DNA of 64,000 nt from Albugo candida. Taxonomy: Eukaryota > Oomycota > Peronosporomycetes > Albuginales > Albuginaceae. The stretch lies in contig CAJNAR010000145.1 in NCBI GenBank assembly GCA_905220665.1, forward strand, positions 992,001 to 1,056,000. Direction: 5' to 3'. Of the stretch, positions 1 to 10,484 are shown in pieces. Positions within the stretch are counted from its first letter, which is position 1; each line of letters opens with the position of its first letter. Under the pieces are notes generated by a model. The model was not told the origin of the DNA. It made no database searches and worked only from the letters and a program-made list of their open reading frames with translations. A program made the translations under genes and the position numbers.

Positions 1-702
1 CAGCTAGAAGAGGTATTTTCAAAATAGATGCCGTCTCTTCAATCGGATTTCGAATCAGCATATCCCACCATTGAATATTTGCACTTTCAGCGTCCGAAAA
101 CGTAAAAAGTCGATTCAGAACATTTTCAAATACATTTGCTTCGATAAATTTGACTTCAGATTGCTCGGAAAGCGCCGGCCACGCATCAATCAATCTTTTT
201 TTTCGGTCGGGTATTTTATAGGGAGGGGGGATGAGATAAACGCTTCCACCTTTTTGAAGGTATTAAGGGCACTCATGTCCACATCTCGCAATTTCTCCGT
301 ATAAAGAGGTGTGATATCTTCACGCACTTTTTGACGTTTCCAAGCATTTGCTGGCAACTGAACCAGCACATGGATTTCTTCAACTTGAACGTTTTGATCA
401 GAGAAGCGATGCAACCGGAGAGGCGAATCCATGAACGATTTCGCATTCATGTAAGAATCTTTGATTTCCTGCGGGCAATCTTCCTTGGATAGCTGAGGGC
501 GAGCAGCGTCATCTAACCTGAGAAAGTCGCCGTTTTTCTTCGCCAAATTAAGTGTCAGCTGATAGGGGTCACACTGTAATGTATGCACCATCTGTTTCGC
601 AATTTCTTCTTTCAAAAAGCTAACTTGCCAACCATGATCGATCTTGCAAGAAAATACCGCTCCATGACCAAGAATAAGACACGTCAAGGTCAACTCCACC
701 AT
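1..702 (-). pseudogene. Crinkler (CRN)-like effector, frameshifted, cut by window edge
   Basis: An intact N-terminal frame of 170 codons begins at 702. It has the CRN header: a ubiquitin-like start, LTLNLAK at the place of the LxLFLAK/LYLAK translocation-associated motif, and HVLVQLP (the HVLVxxP end of the CRN N-terminal region). It then stops at about 190. DNA from 189 down to 1 still aligns with the interior of the full-length CRN at 54098-55831, but in another frame. Compared with that copy, an A-rich run near 190-205 (minus strand) is one base shorter, which causes the shift. The gene continues off the left edge, so I cannot see whether the rest survives. CRN proteins are secreted or translocated host-nucleus-targeted effectors of oomycetes. 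Either a true pseudogene or a homopolymer sequencing error is possible. Confidence 0.8.
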
Positions 703-790
703 TGCTCTCTGGTTTTACTTTTTACAAATTTCAGTGATTGGTTTTTCCTTTTTGAATTTCAGGTATCTGTTATTCTGTCATCATTCACGC
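703..790 (-). promoter_or_regulatory. CRN leader shared with the second CRN copy
   Basis: Directly upstream of the ATG at 702 there is an A-rich (minus strand) leader that resembles the one upstream of the CRN at 55831. Both contain a short unit of about 30-36 bp, roughly AAAACCA followed by an A-rich spacer with an ACTGAAATT-like core, present about twice in tandem. The copies were therefore duplicated with their leader. Whether the repeat is a promoter element or just duplicated 5' UTR is not known. Confidence 0.45.
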
Positions 791-2349
791 ATTATTTCGC
801 TGAGCATGCGCTAAAACTTGAAATGTCGTCGCAAGGAGCCACGTTGTACAGCTTAGGGAGAAAGAGACGTTTATCGTCTATCTAGCAGCATCTATTGAGC
901 TGTGACACAAGTTTTTATCTCTGTTTTGTCGACAATTCTTGAAAGACTACATGAAAACTTGAGTGCAATACGAATGCTTGATATACTGCTAGGAAAGACT
1001 CAGTGGTAATCTTAAATGCTAATTCTAGCGAAATAAGCGCTCAGGACTACAGAGAAGTGGTTGATGTTTTCAACGTTATCTCCAAAAGACGGAAGTCAAA
1101 TCGTTGATAAACTCTCAGTTTCAACAAAGAATAGAGGAGGTTTGTAGGGCGTATCAATATCAGATATTGCGCTGATTTATGATGGAGCAATTTCGCAATA
1201 CAGACTCGAGATGTCGTCGCACATACTGAAATATTGGTCATCGGTGTTACTACATTTCTATCCAATATGCGAGCTGATGGACAAGAGAATATCCATACAA
1301 GCTTTCATGGTTGATATACTACAAATAGGTAGCTTGAACCAGGGGATGCACGGGACTATCTCATGTATTCAAAGAGAAAAGTGGATAGTTTCGATCGAAA
1401 CCAGCAAAAAAGATGATAATTCATAATTGGCCCCATTCACTGATTAGTGAGTAAGGACTTGAAGCACTAACTCAAACACACCATACGATCTTTGATACGG
1501 GTCAGCACTTTTTTTCCATTTACGAGTTCGCTTAACTTGTGTATAGCGGTTGAGAGAAGCAGATCAGCAGATCTAATCATATTAAACTGAGGGGATTTTA
1601 ACGGTTCCCTGAATTTATTGGCTAATAATGGGCAGACTGAACATCTTATTCGCAGAGTCAATCATCGAATTTAGAAAAAACCGACAAAGCCATATTTTTG
1701 TAGGAGTGTGATGTACGGTACCCCGAGGAGCTCAAAATTGAGATGTAAGTAAGTTGTAGTCCTTCGACTTTTAGTCGAAATAATCACAAAAATAAGCCGC
1801 AACCTCTTTGACTCGCGACCGATCTTGACATCATAGATCTAATTTTTATCGTTGAATAAAATAATGGCATCACTGTATACACTTGATGGTAGTGTCCGTT
1901 GACGACGTTTAAAAGCAATACTAGTGCCGCAATCACTTAAATTATTATCCAACCAGAATCTCTCACTCGACACAATGTAATTTTTGCTATCCTGTTGTCG
2001 GATTAGATTTGAAGCTTGAAAACTTCTTTGCAATTCTTGGTTCTGCATATAGCCAGCTATCCATGCATTCGGAGTTTAGAGTGACCATACGATGACATCT
2101 CTTTCCGTCGCAACTGCGAACACAGTTCATGTCGAGAATGTAGCCGTGTAAGAAAAGGTGGCGTTCTTGTGCTGCGTAGTTTTGATTCTTTCATCTCATC
2201 AGCGTCATGCTGAGTAGTAACGCGCGATGATTAAAATTGAAATTTGATTCGTCACTTGTCACGAATCACTTTGCATTAATAGCCCTTACGTATGCAGTAT
2301 TACATATGAGACCGCTTTACTTTGGACTATTACTGAATGCTGAGACTCA
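791..2349. other. No gene seen
   Basis: About 1.5 kb with only short, unconvincing reading frames in all six frames. I saw no recognisable motifs, RNA gene or repeat structure. The start of the kinesin gene follows. Confidence 0.5.
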
Positions 2350-5300
2350 ATGGATGCTTCCACCGTGCGAAGTCTGACACCACCTTGGAGATCATCTAAA
2401 GACGTATATGATTATGAGATGGATTCTGGGACTAATGAAGTAGCTTCTCAAGAAATAGGAAATGCGCGGAGCGGAATGAATGACAGAAAATGCTTGACTC
2501 CATCTACATTGCAACACACAAATCCAGCGCAACGTGAGCGAGACAATGAGCGTCGCCTTGATTTGATGGACCTCTCAACAGATCAAAAATCGCATTGTCG
2601 GGAACTTGGAAAATCGCTGAAAAGCAGGACTTCAGAGCTCAACGCGCGTACAGCCAATCACTTGGTTCACAAGGCGAACGGTGATTCAAAAGGTGACGCA
2701 AGTCAGGATTGGGAAGATGCTAGTCGCTCACCAATTATGGAGAATACCACGTACCCTCACGAAGATGCAGTCTATGCGCTTCGTAATATCGAAGTAGATG
2801 ACGATACAGCTTGCATGGAAATCGCAGATGCAGAGCTTTTTCAGGCTGCTGTTATCGAACACGCTACAGTTCTGGGTATTGATCCGGAAGTTGAATATGA
2901 TTTGCTATGGGTCGCAAAGGAGTCTTTGATCGCGCCGCTTCCGGAAGGCTGGCATGCAGTGACATCTACTGATAGTGGAGAACCTTACTACTATAGCGAG
3001 ATCACCGGAGAAAGTCGCTGGGATCACCCTTGTGATGAGCAATTTCGTCAACTTTATCTTGATTTGAAGGATAGAAAAAGATTGGATGCAACAGCTTCAC
3101 ACGAAGGGAGTCCTGAGCAACTTTATAATTCCGAACAAGATCATCGATATGATACCGATCTACAGGTGGATTCGGCGCGTAAGTTCCGGCAGCATAATGA
3201 TTCAACCTGTGAATTGAGCACTTATTCATCGTTCGCATCGATCAAAAGGAATCAGAAGTCACTCGGGTGGTTTACTGATCAGATTTCAAAAGATGAACAG
3301 AATACTTTAGAAGAGGTAGAAGAACAAAATGCAGCTCTACGGAATACTCTGGTAAGACATTCACGACGCATCATCGAATTCAACCTTGCTGATGAGAGCA
3401 TTCTTTCTGGATCAGGTCGCCTTGAATCGTACGCTCGAGATTCAGGAAAATGAACTCGCCATATCATCACAAGAGATCGTAAAGCAGAAGGAGCAAAATT
3501 TAAAACTAGAATCAAAAACGAAGAATTTCATGTTAGAGATAACTCACCTACAGAGTGAACTCAAGTCGATGCGTCATGGAAATATAGCAACAGGAAGAGC
3601 TGATCTGACGGACTCGAACGATCCATACCCTACCGCTCATTCTAATGACTTGGACATTGTGCACTCGAAACACATAGCTGCTGAAATCGATTGTCTGAAA
3701 GGAGCCTTGATAATGCAGGAGAATGCACAGGAAGGAAGGTTGAGAAAAGCCGAAGATGAACGCAAAAGCCTGATTGAAGCTCACTCAAAGACAACCGAGA
3801 AAATTCTCAATGACCAAAAGCTTCAAGAACAATCAGTGCAAGCTCATACGAGTGAATTGATCGAGCAGATAAAATTGCTTCAAACAAAAATCAAGCACAT
3901 GGAGTTTGAAAAGCGAGATTTGGAAGAAATAAGGGCGCAAGATGAAGCGGCATCCAAAACATTGCGCCTAAGCCTCGAGGAAAGAGAAAAGGTTTCAAGG
4001 CTCGCTCACAATACACTCCAGTCTGAAGTTGGCGAAATGCGGTCCATCATCCAGACTCAGAAGGCAGACCTCATCGCTGCGAATAATCAGATCACAAGTC
4101 TGTTACAACAGCGAGAGAAACATGATCTCCTTATTCGACAGGCTTACGACAGTGGTTTCGAGGAGGCCAAACGAACAAGCTCAGCTTTGGTTGAAGAATT
4201 CAAGATAGAAAAACAACGAGCGGCGGATCTTTACACTCAAGAGCTTCGAAATCGCAGAAAGCTACACAACCGATTAATGGAATTGCAAGGCAACATTCGT
4301 GTCTTTTGTCGTGTTCGACCCATTTCGGCGATTGAAGTCAAGTCCGAAGAAGTGGCCCTCGCTGTTGCCTTCCGTGATCAGGATCCACAGGCTTTAGAAT
4401 TACATATCGGATCCGGTACAAGTAATGACGGTAGTACTGACGCGAATACTTCTGTATCCCCAGGGTATGTCCAGAAGCATGTATTTGAATTTGATCATGT
4501 CTTCCAGCCAAACTCTAGTCAAGCTGATGTTTTCGAGCAAACACGAGATTTGATAGTTAGTGCTTTGGACGGATTCAATGTTTGCATATTTGCCTATGGC
4601 CAGACAGGTTCCGGTAAAACATACACAATGGAAGGCTGCGAAGATAATCAAGGCGTCAATTTTCGAGCTTTACAGGAGCTCTTCCGAATTCGCGGCGAAC
4701 GACTAGCCACCGGGAATGTCGACTGTAGCATCAAGCTGAGCATACTCGAAGTCTACAATGAAACAATCATAGATCTTCTGGGTACTGGCTTGGATACAGG
4801 CAGAAGGGGTCTTGACATCCGTGTTGGAAAGCAAGGCATTCACGTCGAGAATTTAAAGGAAGTGGAAGTTTTTGGAGAAGCAGATATATTGGCAAGTATG
4901 AAATTGGGACACTCGCACCGAAGCGTAGGGTCTCATGATATCAACGAGCACTCGAGTAGGTCACATTTAGTTCTCTCAATAAAAATCGAGACGGTACTAA
5001 AGTCTGAGAATCGACGACTTCATTCGACACTCCATCTGATTGATCTTGCTGGATCGGAGCGTGTGAGTAAAACAGCAGCAAGCGGGCAGCGCTTGAAAGA
5101 AGCTCAAAATATCAATCGTTCGTTATCAGCTCTGGGAGACGTGATATCCGCATTGGGGTCAAATAGTAAACACGTTCCTTATCGAAATTCCAAACTTACT
5201 TTTCTCCTTCAGGATTCCTTGAGTGGGAACTCAAAAGTTTTGATGTTTGTGAATGTGAGTCCGGTGCAATGGAATGCCTGGGAGTCTCTATGTTCTTTGA

Positions 5301-5434
5301 ACTTTGCATCACGATGTCGGTCGATTGCTCTTGGGCATGCGAAAGCCAATAACACGCCTACCTGCGCGGTCGGTGGTTCATTGGGGGCACATAGCGTTAA
5401 TAGTGGGAATCCTCATACGAGCTTTAGGTTATGA
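2350..5434 (+). CDS. Kinesin-14 (C-terminal motor) with N-terminal WW domain
   Basis: Two exons, 2350-3351 and 3416-5434, join in phase 0 across a 64-bp intron (donor GTAAGA, branch-like CTGAT, acceptor ATCAG), giving 1006 aa. Residues about 196-228 form a WW domain (W201, W224, P227), a proline-ligand binding module. A long coiled coil follows (about 310-620). The motor lies at the C-terminus and begins with the kinesin-14 neck/motor junction GNIRVFCRVRP near residue 625. The P-loop GQTGSGKT is at 729-736; switch I NEHSSRSH and switch II LIDLAGSER are present, so the ATPase should be active. Kinesin-14 motors are minus-end-directed and act on spindles or microtubule arrays. The WW domain suggests cargo or regulator binding. 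It is convergent with the PB1-UBA gene, 88 bp away. Confidence 0.92.
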
Positions 5435-5522
5435 AATAGTTTTTAAAGAAAAGTACTTTTGAGCTTGAATCGATATCACATAATAAAACAAAGCAAATCA
5501 ATGCCTTCGAGAGCAAGATAGC

Positions 5523-6497
5523 TCATTCAGAAAGCGCTATCGCCACGGCTTCCGCATTGCCGTTGTGTGTTTGCAGAAGGCGGCAAACGTCATCGACGTT
5601 GGCTTCAGGTAGCACATTACGGATCAGGGCAATTTGTTGACGCCATCTTCTACGCAATTGGTTACGCGCCATGGCGTCCGGAGATAAATTTTGTGATTTC
5701 TCCTTAGTTCCTTCATCGTCAGATTCAGCATCTGTATCGGCATCAGAAGTGGCTTCATCACTCGCACTTGTAGCAGCTTGCGTACTTTGCGCTGATGTAG
5801 CGGCAACCTCGTCTTTTTCTTTTTTGATATCTAGTTGATCCGAGTTTTTCATGAGTTGATTGTCCTGCGTGTTTTGCTCATTGGTTTGGGAAGCGTTTTT
5901 TGTATTGAAGACGGGATACTTTTTCAAAATTGGATCGCCAAGCTTATCATTCCATTGATCAAAGGAGTCGGTCGAGTCCATAGAATCACGTGAACTGAAT
6001 CGTGAACGCTGTTCACGAACATATTGATGCACGCGACTGATTCGACTACCGATCTCTTGTCTCGTTTTCTGCATCATACTTTTCGTAAGCGAGGCGGATG
6101 ACACAAACGTCTCGCGTCCGACTTCAGCACAGCGCGATGTTGAAGAGAGTGTGATTTCTTTAGCGGTGATCGCTAGTTTTGACATACTGCATGATAATTC
6201 TTCGAGATGATCTCTCAGCGTCAGTCGCGATACGATGAAGAGGCAAAAACCATCCTTCTGCATGTCCTCCGTCATTTCAGATGCAACATGACACGCTTCA
6301 GTCAGTTCTGCATCATTGGAAATTGTGATCGCTTCCTGCTCATCATCTCTGTACAAAACCGCCCAAGATCGTGGTCGCTCGGGAAAAAGGTCTTCAATAC
6401 GTTCTCTGAGCCAAGCGAATGACACTTCTTCGCATTTAGGCGGAGCAATGCGGTTCGAAATGTCATTATAACGAACAAGGAAATGCATCGAGTTCAT
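5523..6497 (-). CDS. PB1-UBA domain protein
   Basis: 324 aa, single exon. The N-terminus (about 3-75) reads as a PB1 domain: a basic first strand, then an acidic OPCA-like stretch with YRDDEQEAITISNDAEL, so it could pair with other PB1 domains. The middle is low-complexity and acidic (about 205-270, rich in D/E/S/T). The C-terminus (about 285-324) is a UBA/CUE-type ubiquitin-binding helix bundle (RNVLPEANVDDVCRLLQTHN region). The order PB1...UBA is that of p62/NBR1 selective-autophagy receptors, but I see no ZZ zinc finger or FW domain. Receptor function is therefore inference, and other PB1 adaptors remain possible. It is divergent from the PH-domain gene, with 626 bp between the starts. Confidence 0.75.
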   Translation of the reverse strand: MNSMHFLVRYNDISNRIAPPKCEEVSFAWLRERIEDLFPERPRSWAVLYRDDEQEAITISNDAELTEACHVASEMTEDMQKDGFCLFIVSRLTLRDHLEELSCSMSKLAITAKEITLSSTSRCAEVGRETFVSSASLTKSMMQKTRQEIGSRISRVHQYVREQRSRFSSRDSMDSTDSFDQWNDKLGDPILKKYPVFNTKNASQTNEQNTQDNQLMKNSDQLDIKKEKDEVAATSAQSTQAATSASDEATSDADTDAESDDEGTKEKSQNLSPDAMARNQLRRRWRQQIALIRNVLPEANVDDVCRLLQTHNGNAEAVAIALSE

Positions 6498-7123
6498 AAA
6501 TCACAAATTTATACTGCGTGACCAATAGATAGATAGTCGCAAATTGATAAATGATGAAATGTATTGCGTACGAGGTCGAAGGGGGTGTATTTGGAACACG
6601 AATCCCCTTCCCAGCCCCTCCATTTTCATGTCATCGTAACATGTGCATCCTTTTTTTCTAGGTCATATTCACTCTGTCAATTTATACATGTCACATTTTA
6701 CTTCCAGTGATGTAGCTCTCTGGTTCTCAAGTACTCGTATAAACTAGTACTCATCGAGGGCAGAATTCATGGAATACAATTCCAGCTGGCTTACTGTTGC
6801 ATCGTACCCGAGTACCCTCCTAGCACGTGCACATATGGTGCATTCTATGTCATTTGCGTTGGAAAAAATCGGCTGCTTTCTGTCGTCAGGCATGATTCTT
6901 TAAGCAAAAACTGTGTCTCCGGAGGATGTAAATAGCATAAATGCTCTCCATGAACACGCCTATAATAGTAGCACCTCGACTTTCTCATCTGTCGTAACAG
7001 AATCAGAAGTCTTATTACGCCTTTGAATAAATAGATTCACGCAGTCAGTTATACGTGTATTTATATATTTCTTCGATTTTTGGACGAATCTAGGTTGATA
7101 AAGGCTCGGGCGAGCACGGCACA
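6498..7123. promoter_or_regulatory. Shared upstream region of two divergent genes
   Basis: 626 bp between the starts of the PB1-UBA gene (minus) and the PH-domain gene (plus), so promoters for both must lie here. It holds a G-run (GGGGG at about 6580) and several AT-rich stretches. I see no defined motif and no RNA gene. Confidence 0.45.
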
Positions 7124-8026
7124 ATGGAAGGGTATTTGATTCGATTACCCTCTCAGCTGAATGTGAATAAGTTCTGGAGATACGCGTCGCTTGATGTTGA
7201 CGATATTATGAAATTTACAGGTGAATCCAAGAAGGATTTTTCAAAACCGCAGCTTCTTTATTACGTACTCGAGGAAGGGTACTTACAAGCTTATACATCC
7301 CATCAAACAGCTCATCGTCGTGACAAAGAGTATCTTGTCGAAAATATCGTATTAACGGCTCACGATATCGAAGTCGAGAGAATGGAGGATTGGAATGTTA
7401 TTTATTTGCGTACTTTAGCTACAACGTCGGGACTTGACACTAAAACCAACAAGACTGAAACAAAACCTGCTGTGATCGATGATGAAGAGATGGTGAGATG
7501 CTCAGGGCGGCTACAGCATAACACACAGTGTAGCGTAGAAGACGATGCAAGCGATGTCGACGAAAATGATCATGGAAGTGATCCCATGTACTGCTTCTGT
7601 TTCCATTTGCCGTTTTCTCGAAAATCGTTGAATTCCTATCGTGTAAGTATACCTACTTCTCAGCCAGATGATTCGAAGCAGCTCTGGCTATACGCTGCCC
7701 AGCAGGATCTCATGAATAAGTGGGTTTTAAGAATACTCAATTGGAATCGTTACGTGTTCGATTTCCTGACAGTCGATCGTAAGGAAAGCACAAGCTTGGA
7801 TGGATATCATGACGCTCAGATCCATTTACTGCATTCTCTTGTACAACAGGCGACCAAATATAACACTCGCCGCAAGTATAACCGGAGGTGGCCACGGAAA
7901 AGTGGGTTCATGGCAAGCGCAACCAGTTTTCTATCCTGTCGTGAACACCCTACAACAACGTTTTGCAATGTGACAGGGTCTACGGATTCCGAGTCAAATT
8001 TGAACGAGGATTCCAGCTCGTTATAA
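7124..8026 (+). CDS. PH-domain-like protein
   Basis: 300 aa, single exon. The start EGYLIRLP..., a strand rich in aromatic residues (LLYYVLEEGYLQAY) and a C-terminal amphipathic helix around residues 188-215 (KQLWLYAAQQDLMNKWVLRILNW) fit a pleckstrin-homology fold, with the conserved W in the final helix. An acidic insertion lies at about 120-150 between strands, making the domain longer than usual. PH domains bind phosphoinositides or proteins at membranes; the ligand cannot be told here. The last 80 residues are basic, then Ser-rich, with no recognised domain. The ATG at 7124 was chosen because EGYLIRLP, the likely first strand, follows immediately. Confidence 0.65.
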   Translation: MEGYLIRLPSQLNVNKFWRYASLDVDDIMKFTGESKKDFSKPQLLYYVLEEGYLQAYTSHQTAHRRDKEYLVENIVLTAHDIEVERMEDWNVIYLRTLATTSGLDTKTNKTETKPAVIDDEEMVRCSGRLQHNTQCSVEDDASDVDENDHGSDPMYCFCFHLPFSRKSLNSYRVSIPTSQPDDSKQLWLYAAQQDLMNKWVLRILNWNRYVFDFLTVDRKESTSLDGYHDAQIHLLHSLVQQATKYNTRRKYNRRWPRKSGFMASATSFLSCREHPTTTFCNVTGSTDSESNLNEDSSSL

Positions 8027-8538
8027 TTTCTCCGACAGACCCAATTTACAGTCATAAATACTCGGATGTGTACTTCCTGCATGCAATCTTAGAAAAGTAT
8101 GTATTCCAACAGATTACAAAAATGCCAAGGCACTCGGCTCCTGTATCAGCTTCTTCATTATGATATGATGAGAGAAAGCGCGGTGAGGACATGTCAAAAT
8201 CGAACACGCGGTGCTCTTCAAGAATACTTGATTTTTTGGTAAATTTGGCTGAGCGTTCTCTACTATGGAAACGACAAGAAATTAGCCTTTATTTATGCTC
8301 TACTAGTAGCACATTTCAGCCTAAAAATCAGCGATAGCAATTTAGCGATTTTCGTTCACGATGTTTTGCCGGAATGTACCAAGCTGAAATTGCACCGTTG
8401 GTCAAGATATTGCAGAGCGTGTTTTGTCGCAGAGAAGTATCACCGTCCCCTCATTCTTTCTCAAATTTAATGTTTGTCTCAAATGACTGCTTCCCACCAA
8501 GATCTTCGCGACAGTTGATACGTCTATAAGAAAATGTA
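8027..8538. other. Intergenic, no gene seen
   Basis: 512 bp between the PH-domain gene and the LEA-like gene. It contains the candidate promoter noted separately at 8450-8470. I saw no other coding or RNA signal. Confidence 0.5.
8450..8470 (+). promoter_or_regulatory. Candidate oomycete Inr plus flanking element
   Basis: CTCATTCT at 8450-8457 matches the oomycete initiator consensus YTCATTYY. It is followed at 8462 by CAAATTTAA, close to the known flanking promoter element (MAWTTTNC). The site is about 140 bp upstream of the preferred ATG of the LEA-like gene (8599), so it is a plausible transcription start. This is a pattern match only. Confidence 0.4.
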
Positions 8539-8598
8539 ATGAATGACTTGTGTCCAGTTATACTTTTGAGCGTTGAGGAACACAATCGAAATAACACG

Positions 8599-10287
8599 AT
8601 GGCCGCAACACGTAAAGCTCAAATTAACAACCTGCAAGAAAAGCTCGACAAGGGAGTCGAGTCCACAAAATCGTATTTGGGTCACTTGAAAAAAAATGTA
8701 TCCGATTACGACGCTCGTAATATGTTCACTGAAAAGGCTCAATCCGTCATTGAAAAGGGACTCGACGAGGCCGCAAAGTCGGTGGATCGTCTGAGAGATT
8801 CAGCAGAAGAGCTTCGAAAGCAGTCGGGAGATGCGTCAGATGAAACGATCAAGTCAGCACAAAAGTCATTGGAGCATTTGAAACGCGCAATGGAGACTCT
8901 ACGTGGAGGAGCGGAAGAGTATGATAAGAAAATAGGAGGTCAAAATCAACAAGCGATGGGTGAAGCCGCACAGAACTCTTTAGCGAGTGTCGTCAACACG
9001 ACAAGACAAGGTGCAATGGATGCTATCGATATGGCCAGCGAACAATTTTCACGCTTGTCCGAAATGCTGAAGAGCAGTACTGATTCTGTTCGCTACACCG
9101 CTGCGGTTGCTACTGGTGAGGCAGTGAAAGCTGCCGAAGTGGTAGATGACACGATTGGAGTTACTTCGACAGCATCGGCTGTAGCAGGAAGAGTAACTGG
9201 TTTAGCACATCAAGTGGATGAGAAGCTGGGGGTAACAAGTAAGGCGTCGACAATTGATCAGAAGGTCACAGGAGGAATGGCTTCCGGGTTGATCCAGAAG
9301 GGTGCTCAAATGGTGCAGGAAACGGTAGATTATGTGACTGAAACTCTTCAGCATGCGAAAATGGTAGCAGACTCTAGTGATACGGTGCAGATGGTGGAGG
9401 GTACAGTGAAAGACACCGCTGGGTCAGCCAAAGAAAAAGTACAAGGTACTATTGATTCAGCAAAAGATACGGCTCAGCAAACGAAAGATAAAGCTGGCGA
9501 ATTCGTTGCTCCTGCGGGTGAGATGGCCAGTTCTGCCAAAGACACCGTTCATGAAGCGGCTGGTAGTGCAAAAGATACGGCACAAAGCGCATCGAGTTCT
9601 GTCATGGAAAAGGGCAAAGATGCAGCAGGTATGGGTAAAGACATGGGCAACAATGCTAAAGACAAGGCTCAAAGTGCTGCTGGAGCAGCTAAAGACCAAG
9701 CTGAAGGCACTGCTCAGGCTGTAAAAGGCAAGGCGGAGGATATGGCTGGATCGGCTAAAGACAAGGCCCAAGATACTGCTGGTACTGCTAAGGGGCATAC
9801 TCAGGGTACCGCCAGTGCTGCAAAAGACAAAGTGGAAGGTACAGCCGTAGCTGCGAAGGACAAGGCTCAAAGTACAGCTGGAGCTGCCAAAGAACAGGCC
9901 CTTGGTACTGCGAACTCTGCAAAGAGTAAAGTGCAAGAAACTGCTGGAGTCGCCAAAGAAAAAGCACAGGATGTTGCTGAGGCTGGCAAGAACGCTGCTC
10001 AGGGAACAGGGTCCGAAGAGGGTACAGGTATGGGAGAGAGCGTATCAAATTTAGTATCACAGTTCGAAGAAAGAGTCAGTGAGGCGTCAATGAGTGCAAA
10101 AGAAGCTGTAATGGGCGCTGCGCCTGCAATGTCGGCAACTCAAAAGGTGGAGCAAAAAAATCAACTTGGCAAAGATGAAGGCGGAATGCTGGGCAAGGCA
10201 AGCGCTGCCGCGGAGAAGGTCAAAGACACCGCGGCTGATATGATGTCTACGCAAAAGAGTACGATGAAACAAGCTACCAGGATGTAG
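8599..10287 (+). CDS. LEA-like repetitive helical protein
   Basis: 562 aa from the ATG at 8599; the frame also allows an in-frame ATG at 8539 (582 aa). I prefer 8599 because MAATRKAQINNLQEKL starts a clean amphipathic helix. Residues about 1-200 form long Lys/Glu-rich helices. From about 265 to 475 the protein is a run of degenerate 11-residue units of the type AKDKAQSTAGA, i.e. the group-3 LEA / apolipophorin-like pattern (A, K, T/D, G/A). Such proteins are usually disordered in solution and helical on drying or at membranes, and they protect membranes or proteins under desiccation. Here it might serve spore or sporangium survival (inference). No signal peptide or membrane segment is seen. 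Confidence 0.75.
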   Translation: MAATRKAQINNLQEKLDKGVESTKSYLGHLKKNVSDYDARNMFTEKAQSVIEKGLDEAAKSVDRLRDSAEELRKQSGDASDETIKSAQKSLEHLKRAMETLRGGAEEYDKKIGGQNQQAMGEAAQNSLASVVNTTRQGAMDAIDMASEQFSRLSEMLKSSTDSVRYTAAVATGEAVKAAEVVDDTIGVTSTASAVAGRVTGLAHQVDEKLGVTSKASTIDQKVTGGMASGLIQKGAQMVQETVDYVTETLQHAKMVADSSDTVQMVEGTVKDTAGSAKEKVQGTIDSAKDTAQQTKDKAGEFVAPAGEMASSAKDTVHEAAGSAKDTAQSASSSVMEKGKDAAGMGKDMGNNAKDKAQSAAGAAKDQAEGTAQAVKGKAEDMAGSAKDKAQDTAGTAKGHTQGTASAAKDKVEGTAVAAKDKAQSTAGAAKEQALGTANSAKSKVQETAGVAKEKAQDVAEAGKNAAQGTGSEEGTGMGESVSNLVSQFEERVSEASMSAKEAVMGAAPAMSATQKVEQKNQLGKDEGGMLGKASAAAEKVKDTAADMMSTQKSTMKQATRM

Positions 10288-10484
10288 TGTTGATAGTTTT
10301 TTGCATTGTCTAAATGGACGTGTTAAGTTGTTTTTCTTTGAAGTAAAAGTTTAACATTTTGTGCACAATTATTATCTCACACAAATTTTCTCATTGAAAG
10401 GATGGAACTGCGTTGTTAGTAATACTGTAACAAATTATATACTGCTCAAATCTTCAAACTTTAAACCAAGTAAGCAGGGAGAGA

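Noticed and set aside
9457..9936. Minus-strand 159-codon frame rich in Ser/Phe/Cys
   Set aside because: It is the antisense shadow of the LEA-like repeats, whose codon regularity keeps other frames open.
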